From Actinobacteria bacterium 13_2_20CM_68_14 (lineage in GTDB: Bacteria > Actinomycetota > Thermoleophilia > Gaiellales > Gaiellaceae): a stretch of 36,065 nucleotides of DNA. Position numbers and translations under genes: made by a program. Shown here in pieces: positions 14,171 to 20,761 of the stretch. The stretch covers positions 1 to 36,065 of the forward strand of contig MNDB01000071.1 in NCBI GenBank assembly GCA_001914705.1, read 5' to 3'. Position 1 is the stretch's first letter, and each line of letters begins with the position of its first letter. The notes beneath the pieces are model-generated. The model did no database searches. It was not told the origin of the DNA and saw nothing but the letters and a program-made list of their open reading frames with translations.

Positions 14171-15049
14171 ATGAAAAAGCTCTTCATCCCATTGCTCGCA
14201 GTCGCTGCCCTCGCCGTTGGCGCCTCGCCGGCCATGCCGGCGTCGACAGCGACGGTGACGGTTCAGATCAAACGCCTTTCGTTCGTCCCGACGACAGCGA
14301 GCATCAAGACGGGCGATACGGTCAGGTGGGTCAATTCGGACACGCAGAACCATCAGGTCGTGTCCAACAACGGATCGTTCGTCTCGCCGATACTCGGTCC
14401 CGGCAAGACCTATTCGCACCGCTTTACTGCCGCAGCCATCTACCGCTACCACGACGGCCTGAACGCTGCGGTCAAGGGCACCGTCAGGGTGACGGGGCCG
14501 CCGCCCGCGGTGACGATCGGCGCCTCGCTTCCGATCATCGTCTACGGGCAGCAGGTCACACTCTCTGGCACCGCCTCGAGTGGCAACCCGAACGAGAGGG
14601 TGACGATCTACCAGCAGCCCTATCCGCAAACCTCGTTCGCTGAGATGACAACCGTTCTGACGACGACGGGAGGGGCGTGGAATCTCGTCCTGACGCCGTC
14701 GCCGAAGACGCTGACCCAGTACCAGGCGAAGTGGAACGGCCGCACGAGCGTCACCGTGGGCGTCCAGGTTCGCCCGCGGATCAGGCTCAGCTATCGCAAC
14801 GGAAGGTTCACTACGATCGTCCAGTCGGCGGCTTCGCACGCGCGCCGCTCGGTACAGGCTCAGAGGCTTTCGCGCTTCGGCCAGTGGGTGACGCTGAAGA
14901 AGGTCCGGCTCGGCGGCCAGTCGAGCGCGGTCTTCAGGCTGACCCTGCCGACGGGGAAGTCACAGATTCGCGTCGCCATGTCCATCAACCAGGCTGGCGC
15001 TGGTTACCTCGCCGGGTACAGCCCGACGATCACAGTTCGGCGCCGCTAG
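14171..15049 (+). CDS. Secreted cupredoxin-like protein lacking the usual copper ligands
   Basis: 292 residues. Residues 1-24 are a Sec signal peptide (MKKLFIPLLAVAALAVGASPAMPA). Residues about 27-105 follow the plastocyanin/cupredoxin plan: IKRLSFVPTTASIKTGDTVRWVNSD, then NHQVVSNNG (first His ligand), then LGPGKTYSHRFTAAAIYRY. Blue copper proteins continue YxYxCxxHxxMxG; here it is YRYHDGLNAAVKG, so the Cys, second His and Met are missing. Residues about 110-292 are beta-rich repeats resembling bacterial Ig-like domains (VTLSGTASSGNPNERVTIYQ; VQAQRLSRFGQWVTLKKV). It probably acts outside the cell in binding or cell-surface structure rather than electron transfer. A terminator follows. Confidence 0.8.
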   Translation: MKKLFIPLLAVAALAVGASPAMPASTATVTVQIKRLSFVPTTASIKTGDTVRWVNSDTQNHQVVSNNGSFVSPILGPGKTYSHRFTAAAIYRYHDGLNAAVKGTVRVTGPPPAVTIGASLPIIVYGQQVTLSGTASSGNPNERVTIYQQPYPQTSFAEMTTVLTTTGGAWNLVLTPSPKTLTQYQAKWNGRTSVTVGVQVRPRIRLSYRNGRFTTIVQSAASHARRSVQAQRLSRFGQWVTLKKVRLGGQSSAVFRLTLPTGKSQIRVAMSINQAGAGYLAGYSPTITVRRR

Positions 15050-15074
15050 GGGTCAGTGGCGCCGGAGTAACGCG

Positions 15075-15098
15075 AAGGGCGGCTTTCGGGCCGCCCTT
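15075..15098 (+). terminator. Rho-independent terminator after the cupredoxin-like gene
   Basis: AAGGGCGGC-TTTCGG-GCCGCCCTT, a 9-bp perfect stem, followed by TGCGGTTTGTTT. It lies 26 bases after the stop. Confidence 0.8.
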
Positions 15099-15109
15099 TG
15101 CGGTTTGTT

Positions 15110-15115
15110 TAGCCT
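15110..15115 (+). promoter_or_regulatory. -10 box of the phosphoglycerate mutase gene (leaderless type)
   Basis: TAGCCT, 6 bases, then the GTG at 15122. No Shine-Dalgarno sequence is present, so the transcript probably starts at or next to the GTG. Confidence 0.5.
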
Positions 15116-15121
15116 GCCCGC

Positions 15122-16345
15122 GTGCTCCCGATCGTCCTCGTCCTGCTCGACGGGCTCGGCGACCGCGCTCACGACGTTCTCGGCGGACGGACGGCGGGTG
15201 AAGCGGCGGCGACCCCGAACCTGGACGCGCTTACGGCGCGCGGGTCGTGCGGACTTCTTCACGGCGTCGGGCCGGGCCGGGCGCCGTCGAGCGAGGTCGC
15301 GCACTGGGCGATGCTCGGCTACCGGCCCGACGAATTTCCCGGCCGAGCGGTCTTCGAGGCGCTGGGGCGTGGACAAGAGGTCAGCGCCGAGCACGTGTTC
15401 GCCTATGCGGCTCTGCGCCCGGCCGAGCGCCGGGACGACGGCTGGTGGCTGACCGGCCGCCCGCATCCGGAACGCGACGCCGAGCAGACCGCAGGGCTGG
15501 TCGAGCGCTGCAACGGGATCGAGATCGACGGGCTCACGTTCTCGCTCGAGCACGTCTGGCGCGGGGAATCTGTGCTCCGGATTTCAGGAGGCGCTGACGA
15601 CCGCGTCACGGACACGGATGCGTTCTTCCGCGACCGCCACCCGGTCCTGCGGCCGCGACCGGTCGTCCCTGAGGCGGAGCGGACGGCGCGCGCCTGCGAG
15701 GAGTGGAGCCGCGAGGTGCTGCGGCGCCTGGAAGGCGAGCCCTTCAACTTGATCACGCTCAAGTGGTTCGGCCGGCCCAGGGCGGTGCCGAGCTTTCGGG
15801 AGCGCCACGGGCTCTCCGGGAGCTTCGCCGCGGAATCGGCATTTCTCCGCGGTCTCGGGCGCTGCGTCGGGCTGGAGCCGATCGAGGCAAAGCTCGATCT
15901 CGGTCTGGTCGCCGAGCGGCTCGACGCCGGCGACTCCTTCGTCTACGTGCACGACAAGCGGGTGGACGAGGCGGGGCACACGAAGGACCCGCAGCAGAAG
16001 CAGCGGGCGATCGAGGAGCTCGACGCTGAGCTGTCGGCCCTGCCCACTGACCGGGCGATTGTCGGCGTCACCGGCGACCACGCAACCCCGGCCTCGCCGG
16101 AGGTGATTCACTCCGGCGACCCCGTGCCGCTCCTCGTCGCCGGCCCCGGCGTCCGAGCCGACGCCGTCACGAGTTTCGGCGAGCTCGACTGCGCCCACGG
16201 CATTCTCGGTCAACTCCGCGGGTCCGACCTGATGCCGGTGCTGCTGAATGCCGCCGACCGCCCGCTCTTCCTGGGCTCGCGACCGACTCCCGTCGACGGC
16301 GCCGACGGTTATCCGGCGAAAGAGTTGCTCGAGCCGCTCATTTGA
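15122..16345 (+). CDS. apgM: Cofactor-independent phosphoglycerate mutase, archaeal type
   Basis: Interconverts 3- and 2-phosphoglycerate in glycolysis; alkaline-phosphatase superfamily, two metal ions. 407 residues, the usual ApgM size (about 400; the bacterial GpmI is about 510). Motifs: VLLDGLGDRAHDVLGGRT (metal Asp near residue 9), AATPNLDALTARGSCG, GPGRAPSSEVAHWAMLGY (phosphorylated Ser; most ApgM have SDxAH, here SEVAH), YVHDKRVDEAGHTKD (metal Asp and His) and VTGDHATPA (metal Asp-His). The SDxAH change to SEVAH is conservative. GTG start, with a TAGCCT box 6 bases upstream. The last 8 bases overlap the convergent methyltransferase gene. Confidence 0.85.
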   Translation: MLPIVLVLLDGLGDRAHDVLGGRTAGEAAATPNLDALTARGSCGLLHGVGPGRAPSSEVAHWAMLGYRPDEFPGRAVFEALGRGQEVSAEHVFAYAALRPAERRDDGWWLTGRPHPERDAEQTAGLVERCNGIEIDGLTFSLEHVWRGESVLRISGGADDRVTDTDAFFRDRHPVLRPRPVVPEAERTARACEEWSREVLRRLEGEPFNLITLKWFGRPRAVPSFRERHGLSGSFAAESAFLRGLGRCVGLEPIEAKLDLGLVAERLDAGDSFVYVHDKRVDEAGHTKDPQQKQRAIEELDAELSALPTDRAIVGVTGDHATPASPEVIHSGDPVPLLVAGPGVRADAVTSFGELDCAHGILGQLRGSDLMPVLLNAADRPLFLGSRPTPVDGADGYPAKELLEPLI

Positions 16346-17129
16346 TCCCGATCCGGATGCGGTAACAGAGCAGCTGCGGCCACGTGCGGTCGCCGAGCAC
16401 GCGATCCGCGGTCTCGCGGAGGCGGAGTTGCTCGGGCGGATGATGCCGGAGAGCGCCGATGCTCTCGGCCAGGCCGGCTACCCCACCGGCGTCGGTCTCC
16501 CGCCAGCCGTGGGCGACGAGCTCGCGGGTAAACCGAAAGCGACCGCTCGCGCGGATCTCGTCGAGATGCCTCTCTTTCGGCCAGCTCGCAGCCCCCGCGG
16601 GGATCCCCAACCGCTTCCGCGCTTCGCGTCGGGCCTTCAGGAGAGCCGAGAACGCCGCGTCGACCTCGGGCTCGACGAACGGCGGGACGTCGTAGTCGCA
16701 GGCCGCAAAGACGCCTCCGTCCCTGAGAATCCGCGCCGCCTCGGCCAGGACGGGCTGCGGCTCCATCCAGTGGAACGACTGGAAGCTCGTGACCAGATCG
16801 GCCCGGCCGTCCGGCAGGCGCGTCTCCGCACCGAATGCCTCGACGTAGCGGACATTCGACTGCTCGGTGGCGGCTCGTGCGCGCTCGAGCATGCGGGGGT
16901 TCGGCTCGACCCCGATGACCTCGTCGACGCGTTCCGCCCACGCCCGGGTCGCGAGGCCGGTGCCGCACCCGAGGTCGACGACGAGAGCCGGCCGCTCGAC
17001 GCCGGCCACGACCGTCAGGACGTCGAGCACCTCGCTTGGGGGCGAGGGGCGGTAGCGGTCGTAGACGTCCGCGAACCCTTCGTTCAGGTATCCCGAACGC
17101 CCGATCAGCTCCTGCGAGAACGTCGACAT
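16338..17129 (-). CDS. Class I SAM-dependent methyltransferase
   Basis: 263 residues, cytoplasmic. The SAM-binding fold is clear: motif I VVDLGCGTGLATR, the acidic residue ending strand 2 (VIGVEPNPRML), FGAETRLPDGRADLVTSFQSFHW (motif IV region) and LRDGGVFAACDYDVPP. The SFHWM motif and tyrosine-rich N-terminus (GYLNEGFADVYDRYRPSPP) are common in UbiE/Coq5-like or trans-aconitate methyltransferase-like proteins, but the substrate cannot be inferred. ATG at 17129, with TAGGAT 9 bases upstream on the minus strand. It shares a 37-base divergent promoter region with ctaA and runs tail-to-tail into the phosphoglycerate mutase gene with 8 bases of overlap. Confidence 0.85.
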   Translation of the reverse strand: MSTFSQELIGRSGYLNEGFADVYDRYRPSPPSEVLDVLTVVAGVERPALVVDLGCGTGLATRAWAERVDEVIGVEPNPRMLERARAATEQSNVRYVEAFGAETRLPDGRADLVTSFQSFHWMEPQPVLAEAARILRDGGVFAACDYDVPPFVEPEVDAAFSALLKARREARKRLGIPAGAASWPKERHLDEIRASGRFRFTRELVAHGWRETDAGGVAGLAESIGALRHHPPEQLRLRETADRVLGDRTWPQLLCYRIRIGIK

Positions 17130-17138
17130 GGAACGCCG

Positions 17139-17159
17139 ATCCTAGACCCAGGGTAGGCT
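17139..17159. promoter_or_regulatory. Back-to-back -10 boxes of methyltransferase and ctaA
   Basis: Minus strand TAGGAT (17144-17139) lies 9 bases before the methyltransferase ATG; plus strand TAGGCT (17154-17159) lies 7 bases before the ctaA GTG. With only 37 bases between the starts, both mRNAs must be leaderless or nearly so, and their polymerases would compete. Confidence 0.45.
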
Positions 17160-17166
17160 GATTCGC

Positions 17167-18132
17167 GTGCACGTCGAGTCGACGTCGGCGGCGCGCCGGG
17201 CGCGCTCGTTTGCGCTCCAGCCGGTCTGGTTCCTGCGGTTAGCCGCGCTCGAGCTCTTTGCACTCTGGGTGATCGTCGCGACGGGCGCGGCCGTCCGCTT
17301 GACCAGCTCCGGTCTCGGCTGCCGCCACTGGCCGGGCTGCGAAGCCGGCCATCCGCTGCCGGCGAAGGACTACCACGCGTACATCGAGTTCGGAAACCGG
17401 GTCGTCGGCGGCGTGACGATCCTGATCACGCTCTTCGTTGCGGTGGCGGCTTTCTGGACGCCGCTCGGACGGCGGGCGAAGCAGCTCGCGGTCGCGGTTT
17501 TCGCCGGGACTCTCGCGCAGGCGCCGCTCGGCTATCTCGCCGTCAAGACCGACCTGCGCTGGCCAGTCGTGGCGGCCCATCTGCTGCTGTCAATGGTGTT
17601 GCTCGCGGGTGCGGTCGTGCTGGTCTTCTTCGCCTCCGAGCTCATCGGCGGGCGAGCCGAGCCGCTCGTCCCACGGGAGCTCCGGCTCTACGGCGCCGGC
17701 GTCGCGGTCGCGGGGCTGGCGCTCGTCGTCAGCGGTGCGCTCGCCACCGCGGCGGGCCCGCACTCGGGTGGCGGAACGACGGAAGTCCACAGGCTCGCTC
17801 GCTTAGAACCGGTTCTCTACGCTCATGCGGGGGTCGTGGCGGTCTTCGGCTGCGCGTTCCTGTTCCTGCTCGGCTATCTGGCGGCCCGGCGATCGCGGGC
17901 GCCGCGGCTGTTCATCGCCGCGCTGGCCGTGCTCGCGGTCCTGCTCGTGCAGGTCGGCCTGGGCGAGCTGCAGTACCGGCTGCATCTGCCCTGGTATCTC
18001 GTGTTGCTGCACGTCGCCGTCGCCGCGACCGCCTGGGCCGGCATCGTTGCCCTCATCACAGCCTTCTGGCGCCCGCCGGCCTGGTTGGCGGTTCGCCATG
18101 CCGACGACCCACCGGTCCGTGCGTCGTACTAG
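17167..18132 (+). CDS. ctaA: Heme A synthase (COX15/CtaA family)
   Basis: Oxidises the C8 methyl of heme O to the formyl of heme A for aa3-type cytochrome oxidases; integral membrane, eight helices. 321 residues. Family marks: GAAVRLTSSGLGCRHWPGC with the paired extracytoplasmic cysteines seen in Bacillus-type CtaA, EFGNRVVGG (EFxNR with conserved Glu), and membrane histidines in VVAAHLLLSM, YAHAGVV and VLLHVAVAA, which bind heme. GTG start with a TAGGCT box 7 bases upstream. A dispersed repeat begins 2 bases after the stop. ctaB (heme O synthase) and oxidase genes are not in the window. Confidence 0.92.
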   Translation: MHVESTSAARRARSFALQPVWFLRLAALELFALWVIVATGAAVRLTSSGLGCRHWPGCEAGHPLPAKDYHAYIEFGNRVVGGVTILITLFVAVAAFWTPLGRRAKQLAVAVFAGTLAQAPLGYLAVKTDLRWPVVAAHLLLSMVLLAGAVVLVFFASELIGGRAEPLVPRELRLYGAGVAVAGLALVVSGALATAAGPHSGGGTTEVHRLARLEPVLYAHAGVVAVFGCAFLFLLGYLAARRSRAPRLFIAALAVLAVLLVQVGLGELQYRLHLPWYLVLLHVAVAATAWAGIVALITAFWRPPAWLAVRHADDPPVRASY

Positions 18133-18133
18133 A

Positions 18134-18199
18134 CCCGGGTTAATACGGCCGCACCGGCAAAGCCGCCACGGCCCCTCAGGCGGCATCGCGAGCGATGCC
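18134..18199 (+). repeat. Dispersed two-hairpin repeat, copy 4
   Basis: CCCGGGTTAATACGGCCG, a hairpin GGC-AAA-GCC with flanking pairs, then CCTCAGGCGGCATCGCGAGCG and ATGCC. It fills the gap between ctaA and the PAC2 gene; the PAC2 promoter box starts 15 bases after it. Confidence 0.75.
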
Positions 18200-18214
18200 T
18201 CGGCAGGACACGCG

Positions 18215-18220
18215 TAAACT
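18215..18220 (+). promoter_or_regulatory. -10 box of the PAC2 gene (leaderless type)
   Basis: TAAACT, 6 bases, then the ATG at 18227, with no Shine-Dalgarno sequence. Confidence 0.5.
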
Positions 18221-18226
18221 TCCGGG

Positions 18227-19120
18227 ATGGAATCGGAGCTTCGGATTTCCGCCCGGCCGGAGCTCACCCGGCCGGTTCTCGTCGCCGCGTTTCGCGGCTG
18301 GAACGACGGCGCGCAGGCGGCCTCGCTTGCGGCCGGGTACCTCGCGCGGCTGTGGGGCGCCGACCAGGTCGCGGAGGTCGATCCGGAGGGTTTCTTCGAC
18401 TTCCAGGCGACCCGTCCGCACGTCTCGCTCGTCGACGGCATCACACGCCAGATCGACTGGCCGGAGACAGCCTTCTACCACGCGAAACCGCGCCGCCTCG
18501 ACCGCGACGTCTTGCTGCTGCTCGGCATCGAGCCGAACCTTCGCTGGCGCACGTTCAGCGACCTGGTCGTCGACCACGTTCAGGAGCTCGGGGTCGAGCT
18601 CGTGGTGTCTCTCGGTGCGTTGCTCGCCGACGTGCCGCACACGCGGCCTTCGCCGGTGACCGGCAGCGCCTCCGACGAGGGTCTCGTTAAAGAGCTCGGT
18701 CTCTCGACCTCACGCTACGAGGGGCCGACAGGGATCATCGGTGTCCTCCACGACGCGTGCAACAAGGCCGGGATCCCGTCGGCGAGCCTCTGGGCGGCAG
18801 TACCGCACTACGTCTCGCTGACCCCGAGTCCTCGGGCCGCGTCAGCACTGTGTGAGCGTCTCGGCGCGCTGCTCAGGGTCAAGATCGACACGGCTGAGCT
18901 GGACCAGGCGGCCGAGACCTACGAGGAGCAGGTCAGCCAGGCGGTCGCCAGCGACGAGGAGACGGCCGCGTACGTCGAGGAGCTCGAGCAACGGGCCGAC
19001 ACTGTCGAGGACGACTTCGAGCTTCCCTCCGGCGACGCTCTCGCCGCCGAGCTGACGCGCTACCTGCGCGAGCGCGAGGGCGGCAACGGCGAGTCGGGCC
19101 CGCGTGGGCCCGCCAGCTAG
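18227..19120 (+). CDS. PAC2-family protein (proteasome assembly chaperone-like)
   Basis: 297 residues, predicted cytoplasmic. It fits the actinobacterial PAC2 family: RPVLVAAFRGWNDGAQAASLAAGYL, VDPEGFFDFQATRP, LLLLGIEPNLRWRTF, VVSLGALLADVPHTRPSPVTGSA across two segments, and TGIIGVLHDACNKAGIPSASLWAAVPHYV. The C-terminal tail (about 225-297) is acidic and helical. Related proteins in archaea and eukaryotes assist proteasome assembly; in actinobacteria the role is unproven, and no proteasome genes are in the window. It starts leaderless at 18227. The stop is 4 bases from the convergent dipZ stop, within the palindrome TAGAGCTCTA that contains both stop codons. Confidence 0.85.
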   Translation: MESELRISARPELTRPVLVAAFRGWNDGAQAASLAAGYLARLWGADQVAEVDPEGFFDFQATRPHVSLVDGITRQIDWPETAFYHAKPRRLDRDVLLLLGIEPNLRWRTFSDLVVDHVQELGVELVVSLGALLADVPHTRPSPVTGSASDEGLVKELGLSTSRYEGPTGIIGVLHDACNKAGIPSASLWAAVPHYVSLTPSPRAASALCERLGALLRVKIDTAELDQAAETYEEQVSQAVASDEETAAYVEELEQRADTVEDDFELPSGDALAAELTRYLREREGGNGESGPRGPAS

Positions 19121-19124
19121 AGCT

Positions 19125-20732
19125 CTACCCGAAGGTAAACGAGTAGACAGAGACGCCGGGCGTGAAGCTGAGGCGAAGCTGGGCGTCCAGCAGCTGTGGC
19201 CGGGTCACGACCGTGTACAGGCGGTCGATCCCCTTGACGGCGATGGTCCGTAGTTTGTGGCCGTCGACCGAGACGCCGACGCTGCCGTGGCCGCCCATGA
19301 CGAGGTAGACATCCTTCGCGTGGAAGTGGAGCGCAAGCTCTGCGTCTCGCACGGCGGTCGTATGCTCGCCACCGAGCCGCCAACGACCTGACAGCGCCCA
19401 GCTGTTCTGGCTGACGTCCTCCGGGGCCTTGTAGTTGTGTGCAACGTTGGGCAAAGCCTTCGAGCCCACATAGCCCGTGAGCTGCCGGTCGTAGCCGAGG
19501 TAGGTCTCGGGAGTCGTCAACTCGGTCGGCGTCATGTCGGCGAGGTCGGCCTTCCCAGGCCCTGCTTCGCCGAGGAGCTGCCGGATCAGGTTCTCCGTCC
19601 GGCTGTACTCACCCTCGCCAAAGTGCTCGTTGCGGATGTCCCCGCGCTTGTCGATCAGGTACTCGGCCGGCCAGTACTGGTTCCGGTAGGCGTTCCACGT
19701 CTTGTACTTCGGATCGAGCGCGACGGGCCAGCTGACGCCGAGCTGCTTGGTCGCCGAGCCGACGTTGTGCGGCACCGCCTCGAACGCGAACTCCGGCGTG
19801 TGAACGCCGACGATCTCCAGTCCGGCCCGGTGGTAGGCCTTCCACCAGGACTTCAGGTGCGGCAGCGTCCGCAGGCAGTTGATGCAGGAGTACGTCCAGA
19901 AATCGACGAGGACGACCTTGCCGCGGAGCTGCTGCAGCGTCAGCGGCTTCGAGTTGAACCAGTCGCTGATGCCGGTGAAGGCGGGCGCGGGACCGAAGTT
20001 CGCAAGGTTGCTCGACTCGTGGTGACAGCGTCCGGTCAGCCGTTGCTGAACCGCGCAGCTGTTCTGGAGCCGGTCGGCGAGCCCCAACGTGCCGATGTTC
20101 GCGAGCGAGCGATCGACGTTGAACGTGATCAGCAGAGCCGTCACCGCGATCAGGGCACCGAGGCCGGCGCGAACCTGGGCCGCGTGCGCCCGGAAGAACT
20201 GCAAGCCGCCGGCTGCACGCCGGCCGCCGTAGGCGACCGCCAGCATCGGCAGTGCGATGCCGATCGCGTAGGCCAGCGCCACCGCCTCGCGCTCCCCGCT
20301 GCCGACGCTCGCAGAGCCGGTGATGATCGAGGCGAGAATCAGGCCGCCGCAGGGCACGAAGACGAGCCCGAGCGCCAGCCCGAGCACGAACCCGCCACCG
20401 AGATCGCCCCCGGGCCGGCGGCTGAAGCGGGCTAGCGGGCGCTCGAGCACCTGGCCCAGGCGGGGAACGAGCAGGGTCGCCGCGACGACGAAGAGGAGCG
20501 CGATCGAGATGTTGCGCAGGAGATCCTGGGGGAGGTGAAGCTGTCGCAGCAGCCATGACACCGCGAGCAGCGAGCCGGTGAAGCCGACGACGACTCCGGC
20601 GATGATCGCAAGCGGGCGGCGGTGCCCTCCGCTCGCGCCGCCTGCGAAGACGATCGGTAAGACCGGGAACGCGCAGGGTGAGACCGCGGTGATGACACCG
20701 ACGAGAAAGGCGACCCCGAGCAGAAGAGCCAC
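19125..20732 (-). CDS. dipZ: DipZ-type fusion: CcdA membrane domain, thioredoxin, C-terminal beta domain
   Basis: Carries electrons from cytoplasmic thioredoxin across the membrane to an extracytoplasmic thioredoxin. 535 residues. Residues 1-215 are the CcdA/DsbD transmembrane module with its two cysteines in VSPCAFPV and VFVPCGG. Residues about 240-390 form a TlpA-like thioredoxin domain with WTYSCINC (CxxC) and VDFW, GVHTPEF and WPVALDPKY. Residues about 400-535 are a beta domain (YLGYDRQLTGY, WALSGRWRLGGEHTTA, YLVMGGHGSVGVSVDG), as in Mycobacterium DipZ. GTG start, 29 bases after the helicase gene with AAGGA upstream, so probably cotranscribed. The lipoprotein at 9954 could be a partner, but that is speculation. 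Confidence 0.92.
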   Translation of the reverse strand: MALLLGVAFLVGVITAVSPCAFPVLPIVFAGGASGGHRRPLAIIAGVVVGFTGSLLAVSWLLRQLHLPQDLLRNISIALLFVVAATLLVPRLGQVLERPLARFSRRPGGDLGGGFVLGLALGLVFVPCGGLILASIITGSASVGSGEREAVALAYAIGIALPMLAVAYGGRRAAGGLQFFRAHAAQVRAGLGALIAVTALLITFNVDRSLANIGTLGLADRLQNSCAVQQRLTGRCHHESSNLANFGPAPAFTGISDWFNSKPLTLQQLRGKVVLVDFWTYSCINCLRTLPHLKSWWKAYHRAGLEIVGVHTPEFAFEAVPHNVGSATKQLGVSWPVALDPKYKTWNAYRNQYWPAEYLIDKRGDIRNEHFGEGEYSRTENLIRQLLGEAGPGKADLADMTPTELTTPETYLGYDRQLTGYVGSKALPNVAHNYKAPEDVSQNSWALSGRWRLGGEHTTAVRDAELALHFHAKDVYLVMGGHGSVGVSVDGHKLRTIAVKGIDRLYTVVTRPQLLDAQLRLSFTPGVSVYSFTFG

Positions 20733-20761
20733 GGCTTATGGTCCTTCGTTGAAGCCGGGCG

